The position numbers and the translations under genes were made by a program. A stretch of DNA of 64,000 nt, from contig OZ241385.1 of the NCBI GenBank assembly GCA_965200825.1, positions 1,860,001 to 1,924,000 on the forward strand, written 5' to 3'. Under the pieces are notes generated by a model. It was not told the DNA's origin and searched no databases. It was given only the letters and a program-made list of their open reading frames with translations. Within the stretch, counting starts at the first letter, position 1. Every line of letters begins with the position of its first letter. Shown piece by piece: positions 1 to 8,454 of this stretch. Source of the stretch: Bin80 sp026709335 (GTDB taxonomy: Bacteria; Bacteroidota; Rhodothermia; Rhodothermales; Bin80).

Positions 1-2
1 CG

Positions 3-422
3 GACATCCGCCAACTGCGCATACTGACGATTTCAACGGTGATCGCCGTTTATGTGCAGATTTTGCTCGGTGCTTTGCTTCGGCATTCTGGGGATGGTAT
101 AGAGGTGAATTTTATCGTAGTTCATGTGATAGGAAGCATTGTTGCATTATCTTTGATCATAATTACCTACGGATACATCCGGGAAAATTTTCGTACCAAA
201 CCTGTTCTGAATCGAGGAGCTTGTTGGATGGTATTCTGTGTAGCTCTGCAAATCGCTCTCGGCGTGATTTCCTTGATTGTTTTGCTTTACGAGTCAGGAC
301 ATGAAGCTATGAGTATTATGCAAGTCGTACTCTCATCCTCTCATCTGGTAGTGGGGACAGTTTTGATGGGCATTTGCACCTGTGTCACGCTTGGAACCTT
401 AAGACTGCAAAGTGGCCAGTAA
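3..422 (+). CDS. ctaA: Heme A synthase (CtaA/COX15), C-terminal part
   Basis: The reading frame is open from base 3, so the gene begins outside the window; about 139 C-terminal residues remain. Heme A synthase oxidises the C8 methyl of heme O to give heme A for aa3-type oxidases in the inner membrane. The visible part has four hydrophobic segments, the family-like LLGALLRHSGDG stretch, and histidines at the starts of helices (VVHVIGS, SSHLVVG) that fit heme ligands. Its stop codon lies inside the start region of ctaB (11-bp overlap), the usual ctaA-ctaB order, which supports the assignment. The fragment alone would be hard to tell from other polytopic proteins, so the neighbour matters. Confidence 0.85.
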   Translation, partial: DIRQLRILTISTVIAVYVQILLGALLRHSGDGIEVNFIVVHVIGSIVALSLIIITYGYIRENFRTKPVLNRGACWMVFCVALQIALGVISLIVLLYESGHEAMSIMQVVLSSSHLVVGTVLMGICTCVTLGTLRLQSGQ

Positions 423-1335
423 TTCCTACTTATCTGACGAAACCGCAGAGCTCCGTCTCTTGCGTCCGGGGGTGGGACCGTTCTCACCTGTACAAGATTA
501 CTGGGAACTGGTCAAACCCGAAATCACCTTCCAGGTTGTACTTGCAGCACTGGCAGGCTTTATCTTGGGAGCATCTGACAGTATAAACCCTGTACAGTTG
601 GTTCTAACTCTATCTGGTACTGCATTTGCAAGTGCGGGAGGAGCGGTCTTGAATCATTATGTGGAGCGTCACAATGATGCCTTGATGCGTCGAACCGCAC
701 AGCGACCATTACCTTCCGGTCGGATCCACCCCGGAACAGCACTAGGCTTTGGAATCATACTGGTGGCTAGCGGGCTTACCCTTCTGTGGTCGGTAAACCT
801 GATCACATTACTATTGGCAGCGCTTACGATTGTACTATACTTGTTCGCCTATACGCCGCTCAAACGACGTACGACGTACAATACTTTGATTGGAACAATT
901 CCGGGCGCCCTACCGGCTTTGGGGGGGTATACTGCGGCAACTGGGGCATTGGGAACTGGTGGATGGATTCTTTTCTTCATGTTCGCACTCTGGCAGGTTC
1001 CTCATTTCCTTGCCCTTGCATGGATGTATCGAAAAGACTATGCACGCGGAGGACACGCCATGCTCCCTGCGATGAATCCGAATGCAAGAGCTACTGCTCA
1101 TCGAATCCTGACCTACAGTATCCTCTTAGCCTTGGTCAGCGTGCTTCCAACGATATTGGAGTATACCGGATGGCTTTATACGGTAGTTATGATTCCGGCA
1201 GGTCTATACTTTATCTGGCCCTCCATTGGATTTTGCCAGAAACAAACGACACAGTGGGCGCGCAGAATCCTACTCACCAGCATTATCTACGTACCGATCC
1301 TAGTTTTTGCGATTACGCTGGATCGCTGGCTGTGA
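412..1335 (+). CDS. ctaB: Protoheme IX farnesyltransferase (heme O synthase)
   Basis: A UbiA-family membrane prenyltransferase of 307 residues that transfers farnesyl diphosphate to protoheme IX to give heme O. The first Asp-rich site is clear at residues 81-103 (NHYVERHNDALMRRT followed by RPLPSG), and the second conserved loop is YTPLKRRTTYNTLIGTIPGA at about 146-165. About nine hydrophobic segments fit the family. The start is GTG at 412, overlapping the ctaA stop and suggesting translational coupling. With ctaA it implies that the host makes a heme A-type terminal oxidase. It is convergent with the small minus-strand gene that follows, only 3 bp away. Confidence 0.95.
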   Translation: MASNSYLSDETAELRLLRPGVGPFSPVQDYWELVKPEITFQVVLAALAGFILGASDSINPVQLVLTLSGTAFASAGGAVLNHYVERHNDALMRRTAQRPLPSGRIHPGTALGFGIILVASGLTLLWSVNLITLLLAALTIVLYLFAYTPLKRRTTYNTLIGTIPGALPALGGYTAATGALGTGGWILFFMFALWQVPHFLALAWMYRKDYARGGHAMLPAMNPNARATAHRILTYSILLALVSVLPTILEYTGWLYTVVMIPAGLYFIWPSIGFCQKQTTQWARRILLTSIIYVPILVFAITLDRWL

Positions 1336-1338
1336 GAG

Positions 1339-1755
1339 CTATTCAATCCGACGCCATACCTCTTCCAAGCGGAATCCACTCGGAAACTCACCGACATGAT
1401 ACCACAGGTCACCAACAACATGAGCTGAAAAACGCAACGCGATTCCAACCAGGGCTTCACTGGTATGATATTCCAAATATTCCGTGTACATCGTATCACT
1501 TTCCAGCGTATACCTACCTCCACCTGCGAGAACTTCCTCACCACTGTCGGATTGATATCCCCAAGAAAAGTGTGTCGAATTCAAGATCTTGATTGAAGGT
1601 GGAACGTTAAGTGTTACGATGACCGTATCAGGATATACAGAACGCTGAGACATGAGTCGCCAGCTTCCCTCCAGGGGGTTGGCAGGTGCCTGAGCCATTA
1701 CAGCCTGACCTGCTAGCAATATGATGAATAACAATATTCCTGCTGTTCGTTTCAT
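1339..1755 (-). CDS. Small secreted lipocalin-like protein
   Basis: A protein of about 138 residues with a clear Sec signal peptide (MKRTAGILLFIILL, predicted cut after VMAQA). The mature part begins with LEGSWRLMS and contains HFSWGYQ, GGRYTLESDT and LEEVWRRIE. This pattern resembles the small periplasmic lipocalin-like domains (DUF4488 type) common in Bacteroidota; that family name is my inference from the GSW start and the beta-strand pattern. The frame can begin seven codons earlier at 1776; I prefer 1755 because it gives a normal signal peptide. It stands alone, convergent with ctaB and divergent from rlmN. No ligand can be proposed. Confidence 0.7.
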   Translation of the reverse strand: MKRTAGILLFIILLAGQAVMAQAPANPLEGSWRLMSQRSVYPDTVIVTLNVPPSIKILNSTHFSWGYQSDSGEEVLAGGGRYTLESDTMYTEYLEYHTSEALVGIALRFSAHVVGDLWYHVGEFPSGFRLEEVWRRIE

Positions 1756-1804
1756 GGTTGATTTGGGCCTAGTCATACCTAAAAGGTAACATTTAAGTTT
1801 GTGA

Positions 1805-2908
1805 ATGTCAAATGACTTGAATCTGAAGGTAAATACAAAACCCGATTCTCTGGACTTGAGGTCTCTTTCTCTCTCTGAACTTGAAAATTGGGTTGTCGGA
1901 TTGGACGAACCTCGATGGCGTGCAAATCAGATTATGCGCTGGATGTACTCTGTAAAGAAAGCAGATTCTTTTGCATCCATGACAAATCTTCCCGAGTCAC
2001 TTCGGAAAACTCTTACCCGACAGGCCTGCATGGAGCGTCTAAAAATGCAAAATCTCTATACAGCAAAGGATAAGACGGTCAAGGCACTTTTGCTTCTGCC
2101 CTCAGGGAGAAGCGTGGAAACAGTACTTATTCCACACATGGACGATTCTGGAAAGATTCAACGCCTGACAGTCTGTGTCTCCAGTCAAGTGGGCTGTGCA
2201 ATGGGATGTACATTTTGCGCAACGGGAAAAATGGGATTCCTTGAAAATCTGACCTGTGGACAGATTGTGGATCAGGTGGATTTCATGCGTGAAATAGCAC
2301 AAGAACGATTTGCTCGAGATATATCAAACGTAGTATTCATGGGAATGGGAGAACCATTACTGAATTACAATGCTTTAATCGCCAGTCTGCAGATCCTGAC
2401 ACACTCGGATTTGGTTGGACTTTCGCCCCGGCGAATCACGGTTTCAACCGTCGGGCTGGCACGCCGCATTCGCGATCTGGCCAATGATATGCCAAGAATA
2501 GGTTTAGCGGTGTCATTACATGCACCTTTTGAATCAAAACGGTCAAGCATCATGCCCGTCAACCGTAGTGCGATAACGGACCTGACCGCATTGGAGCCTG
2601 CGATGCGCTACCATACAGATACCACAAACCGCAAGCTTACATTTGAGTATTGTCTATTTCGGGGATTTAATGATTCATCCGAGGATGCACATGCCTTGGC
2701 TCAACTATGCCATAGAGTTCGCGCGAAGGTAAATCTGATCATGTATAATGACGTACCTGGGGTTGATTTTGAACGCACGAGTGAAGCGCGGTTGAATGAG
2801 TTCATGTCCCAGTTATCTACGCATGGAGTGACGGTCACCGTTCGCCGCAGTCGGGGAACTGACATCACCGCCGCCTGTGGGCAACTCGCAAATCGGGTTG
2901 ATCAGTAA
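1805..2908 (+). CDS. rlmN: Dual-specificity 23S rRNA/tRNA adenine-C2 methyltransferase RlmN
   Basis: A radical-SAM enzyme that methylates C2 of A2503 in 23S rRNA, and of A37 in some tRNAs. Its 367 residues match the family length. The radical-SAM cluster motif CAMGCTFC gives Cys131, Cys135 and Cys138. The methyl-carrying and resolving cysteines of the family fit Cys124 (TVCVSSQVGC) and Cys358 (ITAACGQLAN). GMGEPLLNYN and SLHAP are also typical. The frame starts at ATG 1805 in a short divergent gap with the preceding minus-strand gene. The absence of a drug-resistance context and the standard motifs make RlmN more likely than Cfr. Confidence 0.97.
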   Translation: MSNDLNLKVNTKPDSLDLRSLSLSELENWVVGLDEPRWRANQIMRWMYSVKKADSFASMTNLPESLRKTLTRQACMERLKMQNLYTAKDKTVKALLLLPSGRSVETVLIPHMDDSGKIQRLTVCVSSQVGCAMGCTFCATGKMGFLENLTCGQIVDQVDFMREIAQERFARDISNVVFMGMGEPLLNYNALIASLQILTHSDLVGLSPRRITVSTVGLARRIRDLANDMPRIGLAVSLHAPFESKRSSIMPVNRSAITDLTALEPAMRYHTDTTNRKLTFEYCLFRGFNDSSEDAHALAQLCHRVRAKVNLIMYNDVPGVDFERTSEARLNEFMSQLSTHGVTVTVRRSRGTDITAACGQLANRVDQ

Positions 2909-3273
2909 CGGCAATTAGTAATCTCGAACTTGTGCTGTATGGGGCAACCCATTCCAATCACAGGGTCAATCAGACCACCAGGATGTATCCCCACCTGTGT
3001 GGGGCAATCTCAATTTTCGTGAACCCAGAAAATGAGACCAGTACAGACGATTGGTTACTGAATTTCCCCCTGTCCAGGTATAGATCAATTAACCTATGAG
3101 GCATCGTTTCTTGGACATTCAATGGCGGCTGTTACACAGAGCCCCGGACTTTTGCCAGAGATTTTTATCAAGAAGCAAATCTGAGAACGCCCAACCCTAG
3201 ACTTATGCTCACTAGATTTGGAAACCCATGAATCTATAATCTTGTTCACGAATTGACGTGATGCCTGATTCTG
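2909..3273 (+). other. 365-bp intergenic region, no gene recognised
   Basis: No plausible coding frame is seen. It holds a small perfect hairpin with stem CCCCAC/GTGGGG at about 2989-3004. A half-match to the hairpin's right arm (CTGTATGGGGCAAC against CTGTGTGGGGCAAT) sits 60 bp upstream. This may include the rlmN terminator, but no T-run follows. Confidence 0.4.
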
Positions 3274-4401
3274 ATGTCTGAAATTATACATTCCTCGGAT
3301 TCCTCACTCGACTCTATTCCTGACCGTGGACCTGCCAGATATTTTCATGGGCGAAAAAAGATCCTGCGTAATTTTAAAGAACTTCTTCGGTATGCGTCTC
3401 AAAATACGTGGGGGACAACCTTTCTGATTCAAGGTGCTCCTGGCGTGGGGAAGACTGCTCTGCTGGAAGAAATGGCCTCGGACGATCTGGAAAGTCAATG
3501 GGATGTCATTGATTTAAGATTGGCTGATTTGTACAACCCTGTCCATATGGCGCAAACTATCGGAGAATCTTATGTTACCCGCAAAGAAACGATTACTGCA
3601 GTTGATGCTAGGCTACTCTCAAAAGAACACGTAAAAGAATTTGCAGAGGATTCAAGCGTTGCACAGGTACTTCGGAAAATAGAGTCGGATCAGGGCATAG
3701 TTTTGATCCTCGACGAAGCTCAACGTATTGACGCCTTCTCTGGTACCTCAAATGAGATTCCAGTGATGGATACCTTGGATACACTCCATAATGGTAGGCT
3801 CCCCCATCCCATCATTCTCTTGGCGGCCGGACTTGGAACAACAATGTAATCTTTCCAATCAATGGGAATTTCAAGGTTTGCAGAAAATTATTTTGTGGAG
3901 CTAAGGGCGTTGAGTAGGGAGTCAGAGCGTTCAGTGATCCAAGATTGGATCAAGAAAGATGATAAAGCAAAAGGAGATCCGGCGGAATGGGTGGATGCAA
4001 TTGCGAAGGAAACGCAGGTTTGGGCCAGACACATCCAATCTTATGCAAAACGTGCTGCGATTCATTTGAAGGAAAGAAACGGAACCATGACGGCAGAGGG
4101 GCTAAAGATCACACTTAAAGAAGGACGATCTCGCAGGTTAGCGTTCTGTAAAGAACAAGCACACGGCTTTCTCGAAGAAGAACGCCAATCTATTGCAAAA
4201 GCTTTTTCCGATGTTTCGTTAGAGGAAAGTATGACTCGTAGCGCTATTGTGTCCTGCCTATCAACTGATTTTGGGACTGATAAAACACACTCGCTATTTA
4301 ATGAGGCATTGGAAAAAGGGCTATTGGATGGCCATGAAGGCCGCTTTTCCATTCCAATCCCATCCATGCATACTTGGTTGATAGATCGTTACGCGCGATA
4401 G
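3274..4401 (+). pseudogene. AAA-type ATPase split by one in-frame stop codon
   Basis: Two consecutive frames are in phase and separated only by TAA at 3847-3849. Read through, they give one protein of about 375 residues. The N-terminal part has a Walker A motif GAPGVGKT (54-61) and a Walker B motif VLILDEAQ (143-150), preceded by RYFHGRKKIL, which is common in orphan AAA/STAND-like ATPases. After the stop come LRALSRESERSVIQDWI and a C-terminal winged-helix-like region. The stop falls shortly after Walker B and would remove the sensor and helical lid. It could be a pseudogene, a readthrough product or a sequence error. There is no conserved neighbour to suggest a substrate. A restart at ATG 3862 would yield a protein without an ATP site. 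Confidence 0.7.
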
Positions 4402-4626
4402 GAAATCAACGCTCCCTCGAGAATCTAGGCCAGCCGGAATTCTTTAATCAAACTGAAACCAGAGATCGAGAAAAACTATGTCCCTGACACGCTTTCCTGG
4501 CGTTCATGGAAATGATTGATACCGTGAATTTGCCGGCGGTCGAAACTATTGAGCCAGCAAACCCCATTGGTAGCGTGGTACTTGAAGAGATCTTAAACTT
4601 CGATCTGAATATACAGAGATATTCCC

Positions 4627-4980
4627 TTATTGATCACTCCAGATCGCAAGCTCATTGCCATTGGGATCAAGAAAATGGAATCTTCTCCCACCGGGGAATG
4701 AGAAGATCGGCTTGCAAATTTTGGCTCCGGCAGATAGAACCCGCTCCATAGTGGCTTCCAAATCACCTGCGTATAGCACCACTAATGCAGCACCATGAGT
4801 ACTATCAGATTTCAACGAGGAGCGATAAAATCCGCCATCGAAACGACCATCATTGAAAGCACAGTAATCGTCTCCATAATCCTGAAACGTCCACCCGAAT
4901 GCCTCCTGATAAAACAGTTTAACACTCTCAAGATCCTCCGCAGGAAGTTCAATGTAATTGATTCGACTGTCTTCTAGCAT
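4627..4980 (-). CDS. VOC (glyoxalase/bleomycin-resistance fold) family protein
   Basis: A 117-residue single-domain vicinal-oxygen-chelate protein. NYIELPAEDLESVKLFYQEAFGW at the N-terminus and FHFLDPNGNELAIWSD at the C-terminus are the two beta-alpha-beta-beta-beta signatures. The closing Glu of the GNELAIW strand is the usual metal ligand. The middle contains DGRFDGGFYRS. The length and sequence match the subgroup annotated only as VOC family protein, so no substrate is assigned. It is on the same strand as, and just downstream of, the WG-repeat gene (40 bp apart) and may share its transcript. Confidence 0.88.
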   Translation of the reverse strand: MLEDSRINYIELPAEDLESVKLFYQEAFGWTFQDYGDDYCAFNDGRFDGGFYRSSLKSDSTHGAALVVLYAGDLEATMERVLSAGAKICKPIFSFPGGRRFHFLDPNGNELAIWSDQ

Positions 4981-5020
4981 CCTTGTCGCTCAAATTCCCA
5001 ATCCGGCACTCTTAGACACC

Positions 5021-6052
5021 TCATTCTCCTTCCCGCCATACAAAGATCCCCGTAGGATCAATATACCCTGACCGCCCATCCATGGTGACCCAGGCAAGCC
5101 CCTCATCAAATGAAGATGCCTTCTCGTACTGTGGGGGAATAACCATGATTCCATCTGTATTGATATATCCATATCCGTCGTCAGTTAACACCAGTGACCG
5201 CCCATCCGAAAAATCATCTGCCCAGGTATATCCAGGCGGAATCACCTCTTTTCCTGTACGATCAATAAATCCCCACATATCATCCTGACTTACTCGAGCC
5301 CGGTTTTCCTTAAAGGAAAATATCTGTTCATGATTCAACTCCAATAGAAATGTACCGGTAGAATCAATGAATCCTCGCTTTTTCCCCTTGCGGGCAAGTA
5401 TAAGACCCTCTGAAGGATTCCGCATTGATTGGAATATTGGCTCAACAATCCAGGAACCGTTCTGATCAAGGAGTCCCCAACGTGTGTTCAGATTAATTAC
5501 CAAAATTCTTCGCACTACCTCCACTGCTGCTATTCCGTCCGAAAATGGCAACGCACGTACGTACCCCTCTGGTATAACCATCTCACCTTCCTGATTAATA
5601 TACCCCCATTTCGGCTCAAGGCCAGAAACCGTACCTGAGTGTGCACGGACAGGCGCCAAGCCTTCACTGAAATCCAACGCAGAACTGAAGGATTTATCTG
5701 TAATCAGGTCGCCCTGTTGATTGATAAAGCTCCAGAACTGCCCGGACTGAACGCGGGCGGTGCCATCTGAAAATGGGTAAACAGACGAAAATTGCGCTGG
5801 AATCCGAAGGGAATCCTGGCGATCAATGAACCCCCATAAAGATCTGATACGCACAGCTGCCAACCCCTCAGATGACTGTTTGGCACCATCATATTTAGGT
5901 TGAATTATCAGGCTTCCTTGTTGATCGATAAACCCATACTTTCCATTTTCCACTATCGGATACATGATCGTACCCTGACCATAGATCGGAGAGTATATCC
6001 CGGCTAAACTGCAAAGCAGCATGCAAAAAATCAATCTATTCCACTGGAACAT
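5021..6052 (-). CDS. Secreted WG-repeat protein
   Basis: A protein of 343 residues with a signal peptide (cut near YSPIYGQ) and a mature part made almost entirely of WG repeats. These are units of about 35 to 50 residues containing WGFID, KYGFID, WGYINQ, RGFIDSTG, WGFIDRTG or YGYINTDG, followed by I-P-P-Y/F and F-S-E/D-G-L-A. At least seven units can be counted. WG repeats form beta-rich surfaces, and no enzymatic residues are known. The start overlaps the 3' end of panC by 17 bp, so translation is probably coupled, although no functional link with pantothenate synthesis is known. Confidence 0.9.
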   Translation of the reverse strand: MFQWNRLIFCMLLCSLAGIYSPIYGQGTIMYPIVENGKYGFIDQQGSLIIQPKYDGAKQSSEGLAAVRIRSLWGFIDRQDSLRIPAQFSSVYPFSDGTARVQSGQFWSFINQQGDLITDKSFSSALDFSEGLAPVRAHSGTVSGLEPKWGYINQEGEMVIPEGYVRALPFSDGIAAVEVVRRILVINLNTRWGLLDQNGSWIVEPIFQSMRNPSEGLILARKGKKRGFIDSTGTFLLELNHEQIFSFKENRARVSQDDMWGFIDRTGKEVIPPGYTWADDFSDGRSLVLTDDGYGYINTDGIMVIPPQYEKASSFDEGLAWVTMDGRSGYIDPTGIFVWREGE

Positions 6053-6908
6053 CAGCTATTGCATTATCAATCAGACGAACATCTCCGAAATATACCGCAA
6101 CTGCAGCAATCACCCGTGCTCCTGGTATTAACTTCTCAACTGGATGGAGCGTATTCGCATCTACAATCTCTGCATACTGAAGTTTTGCAAGAGATGCAGA
6201 TTGAATCGTATTCATCATCAATGCTGTCAGACGCTCCAAGCTCTTCTCTCCAAGCTCAATCATGTCTGCAGCCGCAATGACAGCCTTTGACAGTACCTGA
6301 GCCTGACTTCGCTCATTTGAACTGAGATTTTCATTCCTTGAAGAAAATGCCAAACCACTCGGTTCGCGAACGATTGATCCTCCAACAATTCTAATGTTAA
6401 GTGACAAATCATGGATCATCCGCTTCAATAATATATACTGTTGAATGTCTTTTAGTCCGAATACGCTAACATGTGGTTTACATGCTGCAAACAATTTCAG
6501 TACGACCGTCAAAACTCCTCGAAAATGCCCCGGTCTATCCTTGCCACACAAGTACTTGGACATTTCCGGACAAACCACCCATACTCGCTGCTGGTCAGCA
6601 CCCCCAGGATAAAAGCTGGCTTCATCGGGGGCAAACACGGCACTTACTCCACCAATAGTTTCCAATAATCTACAATCTCTCTCGAGCCCGCGTGGATAAG
6701 TCTCATAATCTTCATTAGGCCCAAACTGGGTCGGATTAACAAAAATCGTCACCGTAACATGATCCGCCTCTTCCTTTGCCAATTTCACCAGAGAAAGATG
6801 CCCCTCATGCAATCCTCCCATAGTTGGAACCAACCCCAGTATGCGTCCCTCTGCCCGCTTTTGGTCAGCGTACGCCTGCATTTCAGTCACTGTCTTGATG
6901 ATTTCCAT
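6036..6908 (-). CDS. panC: Pantothenate synthetase
   Basis: Condenses pantoate with beta-alanine, using ATP, in the last step of vitamin B5 synthesis in the cytosol. Its 290 residues fit the family. The HIGH-like motif appears as TMGGLHEGH (29-37), followed by the conserved IFVNPTQFGPNEDYETYPR. The ATP-binding KMSKS-equivalent appears as SGLAFSSRN at about 207-215, and the C-terminus has YFGDVRLIDN. It is transcribed divergently from fumC (88-bp gap) and overlaps the downstream WG-repeat gene. The other pantothenate genes are not in this window. Confidence 0.96.
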   Translation of the reverse strand: MEIIKTVTEMQAYADQKRAEGRILGLVPTMGGLHEGHLSLVKLAKEEADHVTVTIFVNPTQFGPNEDYETYPRGLERDCRLLETIGGVSAVFAPDEASFYPGGADQQRVWVVCPEMSKYLCGKDRPGHFRGVLTVVLKLFAACKPHVSVFGLKDIQQYILLKRMIHDLSLNIRIVGGSIVREPSGLAFSSRNENLSSNERSQAQVLSKAVIAAADMIELGEKSLERLTALMMNTIQSASLAKLQYAEIVDANTLHPVEKLIPGARVIAAVAVYFGDVRLIDNAIADVPVE

Positions 6909-6996
6909 ATAACTCGGTGATTTATTTGCCTTTATCTGTTACAACAACCCGTCTAATTCGTTTATATTAGCAATCACAAACAATTACCCATAAACC

Positions 6997-8385
6997 ATGA
7001 GTGATTTTCGAGTTGAGAAAGATTCTCTGGGAGAGGTCCATGTGCCAATTGGCGCCATCTATGGAGCACAGACTCAGCGTGCTATCAATAATTTCCCTAT
7101 CAGCGGACAACGTATGCCACGAGCATTTATTCGGGCACTCGGTCAAATCAAACATGCCGCCGCAAAAACAAATGCAGATCTCGGCTTGCTTGACAGATCA
7201 GTCGCGGATGCAATTGTGAAAGCAGCAAAAAAGATGATTATCGGCAAAGTTGATGATCAGTTTCCAATTGATGTGTTTCAAACAGGAAGCGGGACATCCA
7301 GCAATATGAATGCAAATGAGGTGATTGCTCATTTAGCAACTGATTTCCTCCAAGATCAAAGCGTGCACCCTAATGATCAGGTGAACCTATGCCAATCCTC
7401 GAATGATGTGATTCCCACCTCTATACAAGTAGCCGCAGCATGTGAGATTGAAGATCATCTTATCCCCTCACTGATCCGACTGGAGGGAGCACTACAGGAA
7501 AAAAGCCAAGACTTTGATGATGTAGTCAAAAGCGCCCGAACGCATCTCATGGACGCAACCCCAATTACAATGGGACAGGAATTTGGCGGCTATGCCATGC
7601 AGGTGACACGAGGCATTCAACGAATCCGAATCGGACAGGTAGAGTTATGTGAAGTCCCCTTGGGAGGAACTGCCACCGGCTCTGGTATCAATCGCCATCT
7701 GGAATTCCCCAAGCGAGCCTTGGCGTATGTCAGTGAAGAAACAGGGGTGACGTTCCGAGAAGCCGAAAATCATTTTGAAGCACAATCTGCACGAGATGCT
7801 GTCGTATCCGCATCCGGCGCACTGAATACAGTTGCCGTTTCGCTGATGAAGATTGCAAACGACATTCGAATTCTCTCAAGTGGACCAACGAGTGGAATCT
7901 CTGAAATCACACTTAAGCCTCTTCAACCGGGATCTTCAATCATGCCAGGAAAAGTGAATCCGGTGCTTTGTGAGGCCATGATGATGGTCTGTGCACGCGT
8001 GATGGGGAATCACACGACTCTGACTGTTTGCGGCCAGCATGGAAATCTGGAATTGAACGTTATGATGCCGGTGATGGCTGTGGCATTACTAGAGAGCATC
8101 CAAATACTCGCTGGTGCAAATAATGCATTTGTAGACAAATGTCTCTCCACCATGGATGCAAATCGTCCCCGCTGTCAGGAGCTACTTGAGTTGAATCCAT
8201 CCTTGGCAACTGCGCTGAACAGTGCCATCGGATATGATATGGCCGCCAAGATTGCAAAAGAGGCGGTTGCGTCCGGGCTCACGGTGCGAGAGGTTGCACT
8301 CAAAATGAATGTTCTGGACGAAAAGTCACTTGATTCGCTTCTGGATATGCGAAATATGACACAACCCGGAATTCCTGGCACTTAA
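6997..8385 (+). CDS. fumC: Class II fumarate hydratase
   Basis: Interconverts fumarate and malate in the TCA cycle; iron-independent homotetramer. At 462 residues it is of standard length. The superfamily signature GSSIMPGKVNP and the substrate-binding TGSGTSSNMNANEV are intact, and ARTHLMDATPITMGQEFGGY is characteristic of FumC rather than aspartase or adenylosuccinate lyase. The start ATG at 6997 gives the normal DFRVEKDSLGEV N-terminus. It is monocistronic between divergent panC and the protease gene that follows 69 bp later. Confidence 0.97.
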   Translation: MSDFRVEKDSLGEVHVPIGAIYGAQTQRAINNFPISGQRMPRAFIRALGQIKHAAAKTNADLGLLDRSVADAIVKAAKKMIIGKVDDQFPIDVFQTGSGTSSNMNANEVIAHLATDFLQDQSVHPNDQVNLCQSSNDVIPTSIQVAAACEIEDHLIPSLIRLEGALQEKSQDFDDVVKSARTHLMDATPITMGQEFGGYAMQVTRGIQRIRIGQVELCEVPLGGTATGSGINRHLEFPKRALAYVSEETGVTFREAENHFEAQSARDAVVSASGALNTVAVSLMKIANDIRILSSGPTSGISEITLKPLQPGSSIMPGKVNPVLCEAMMMVCARVMGNHTTLTVCGQHGNLELNVMMPVMAVALLESIQILAGANNAFVDKCLSTMDANRPRCQELLELNPSLATALNSAIGYDMAAKIAKEAVASGLTVREVALKMNVLDEKSLDSLLDMRNMTQPGIPGT

Positions 8386-8454
8386 TTGTACTAAGGATCT
8401 GCTTTGGCCCGTTCTTTGCTGCCATTAATTCATCATTAAACCACATTTTTAACT

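Noticed and set aside
2935..3008. CRISPR-like hairpin repeat: CTGTRTGGGGCAAY occurs twice, 60 bp apart, the second within a stem CCCCAC/GTGGGG like type I-E repeats
   Set aside because: Only half of the supposed repeat is conserved, there is no third copy at the expected distance, and no cas gene is in the window.
4506..4751. 81-codon plus-strand frame before the VOC gene
   Set aside because: It overlaps the well-supported VOC gene on the other strand and shows no family.
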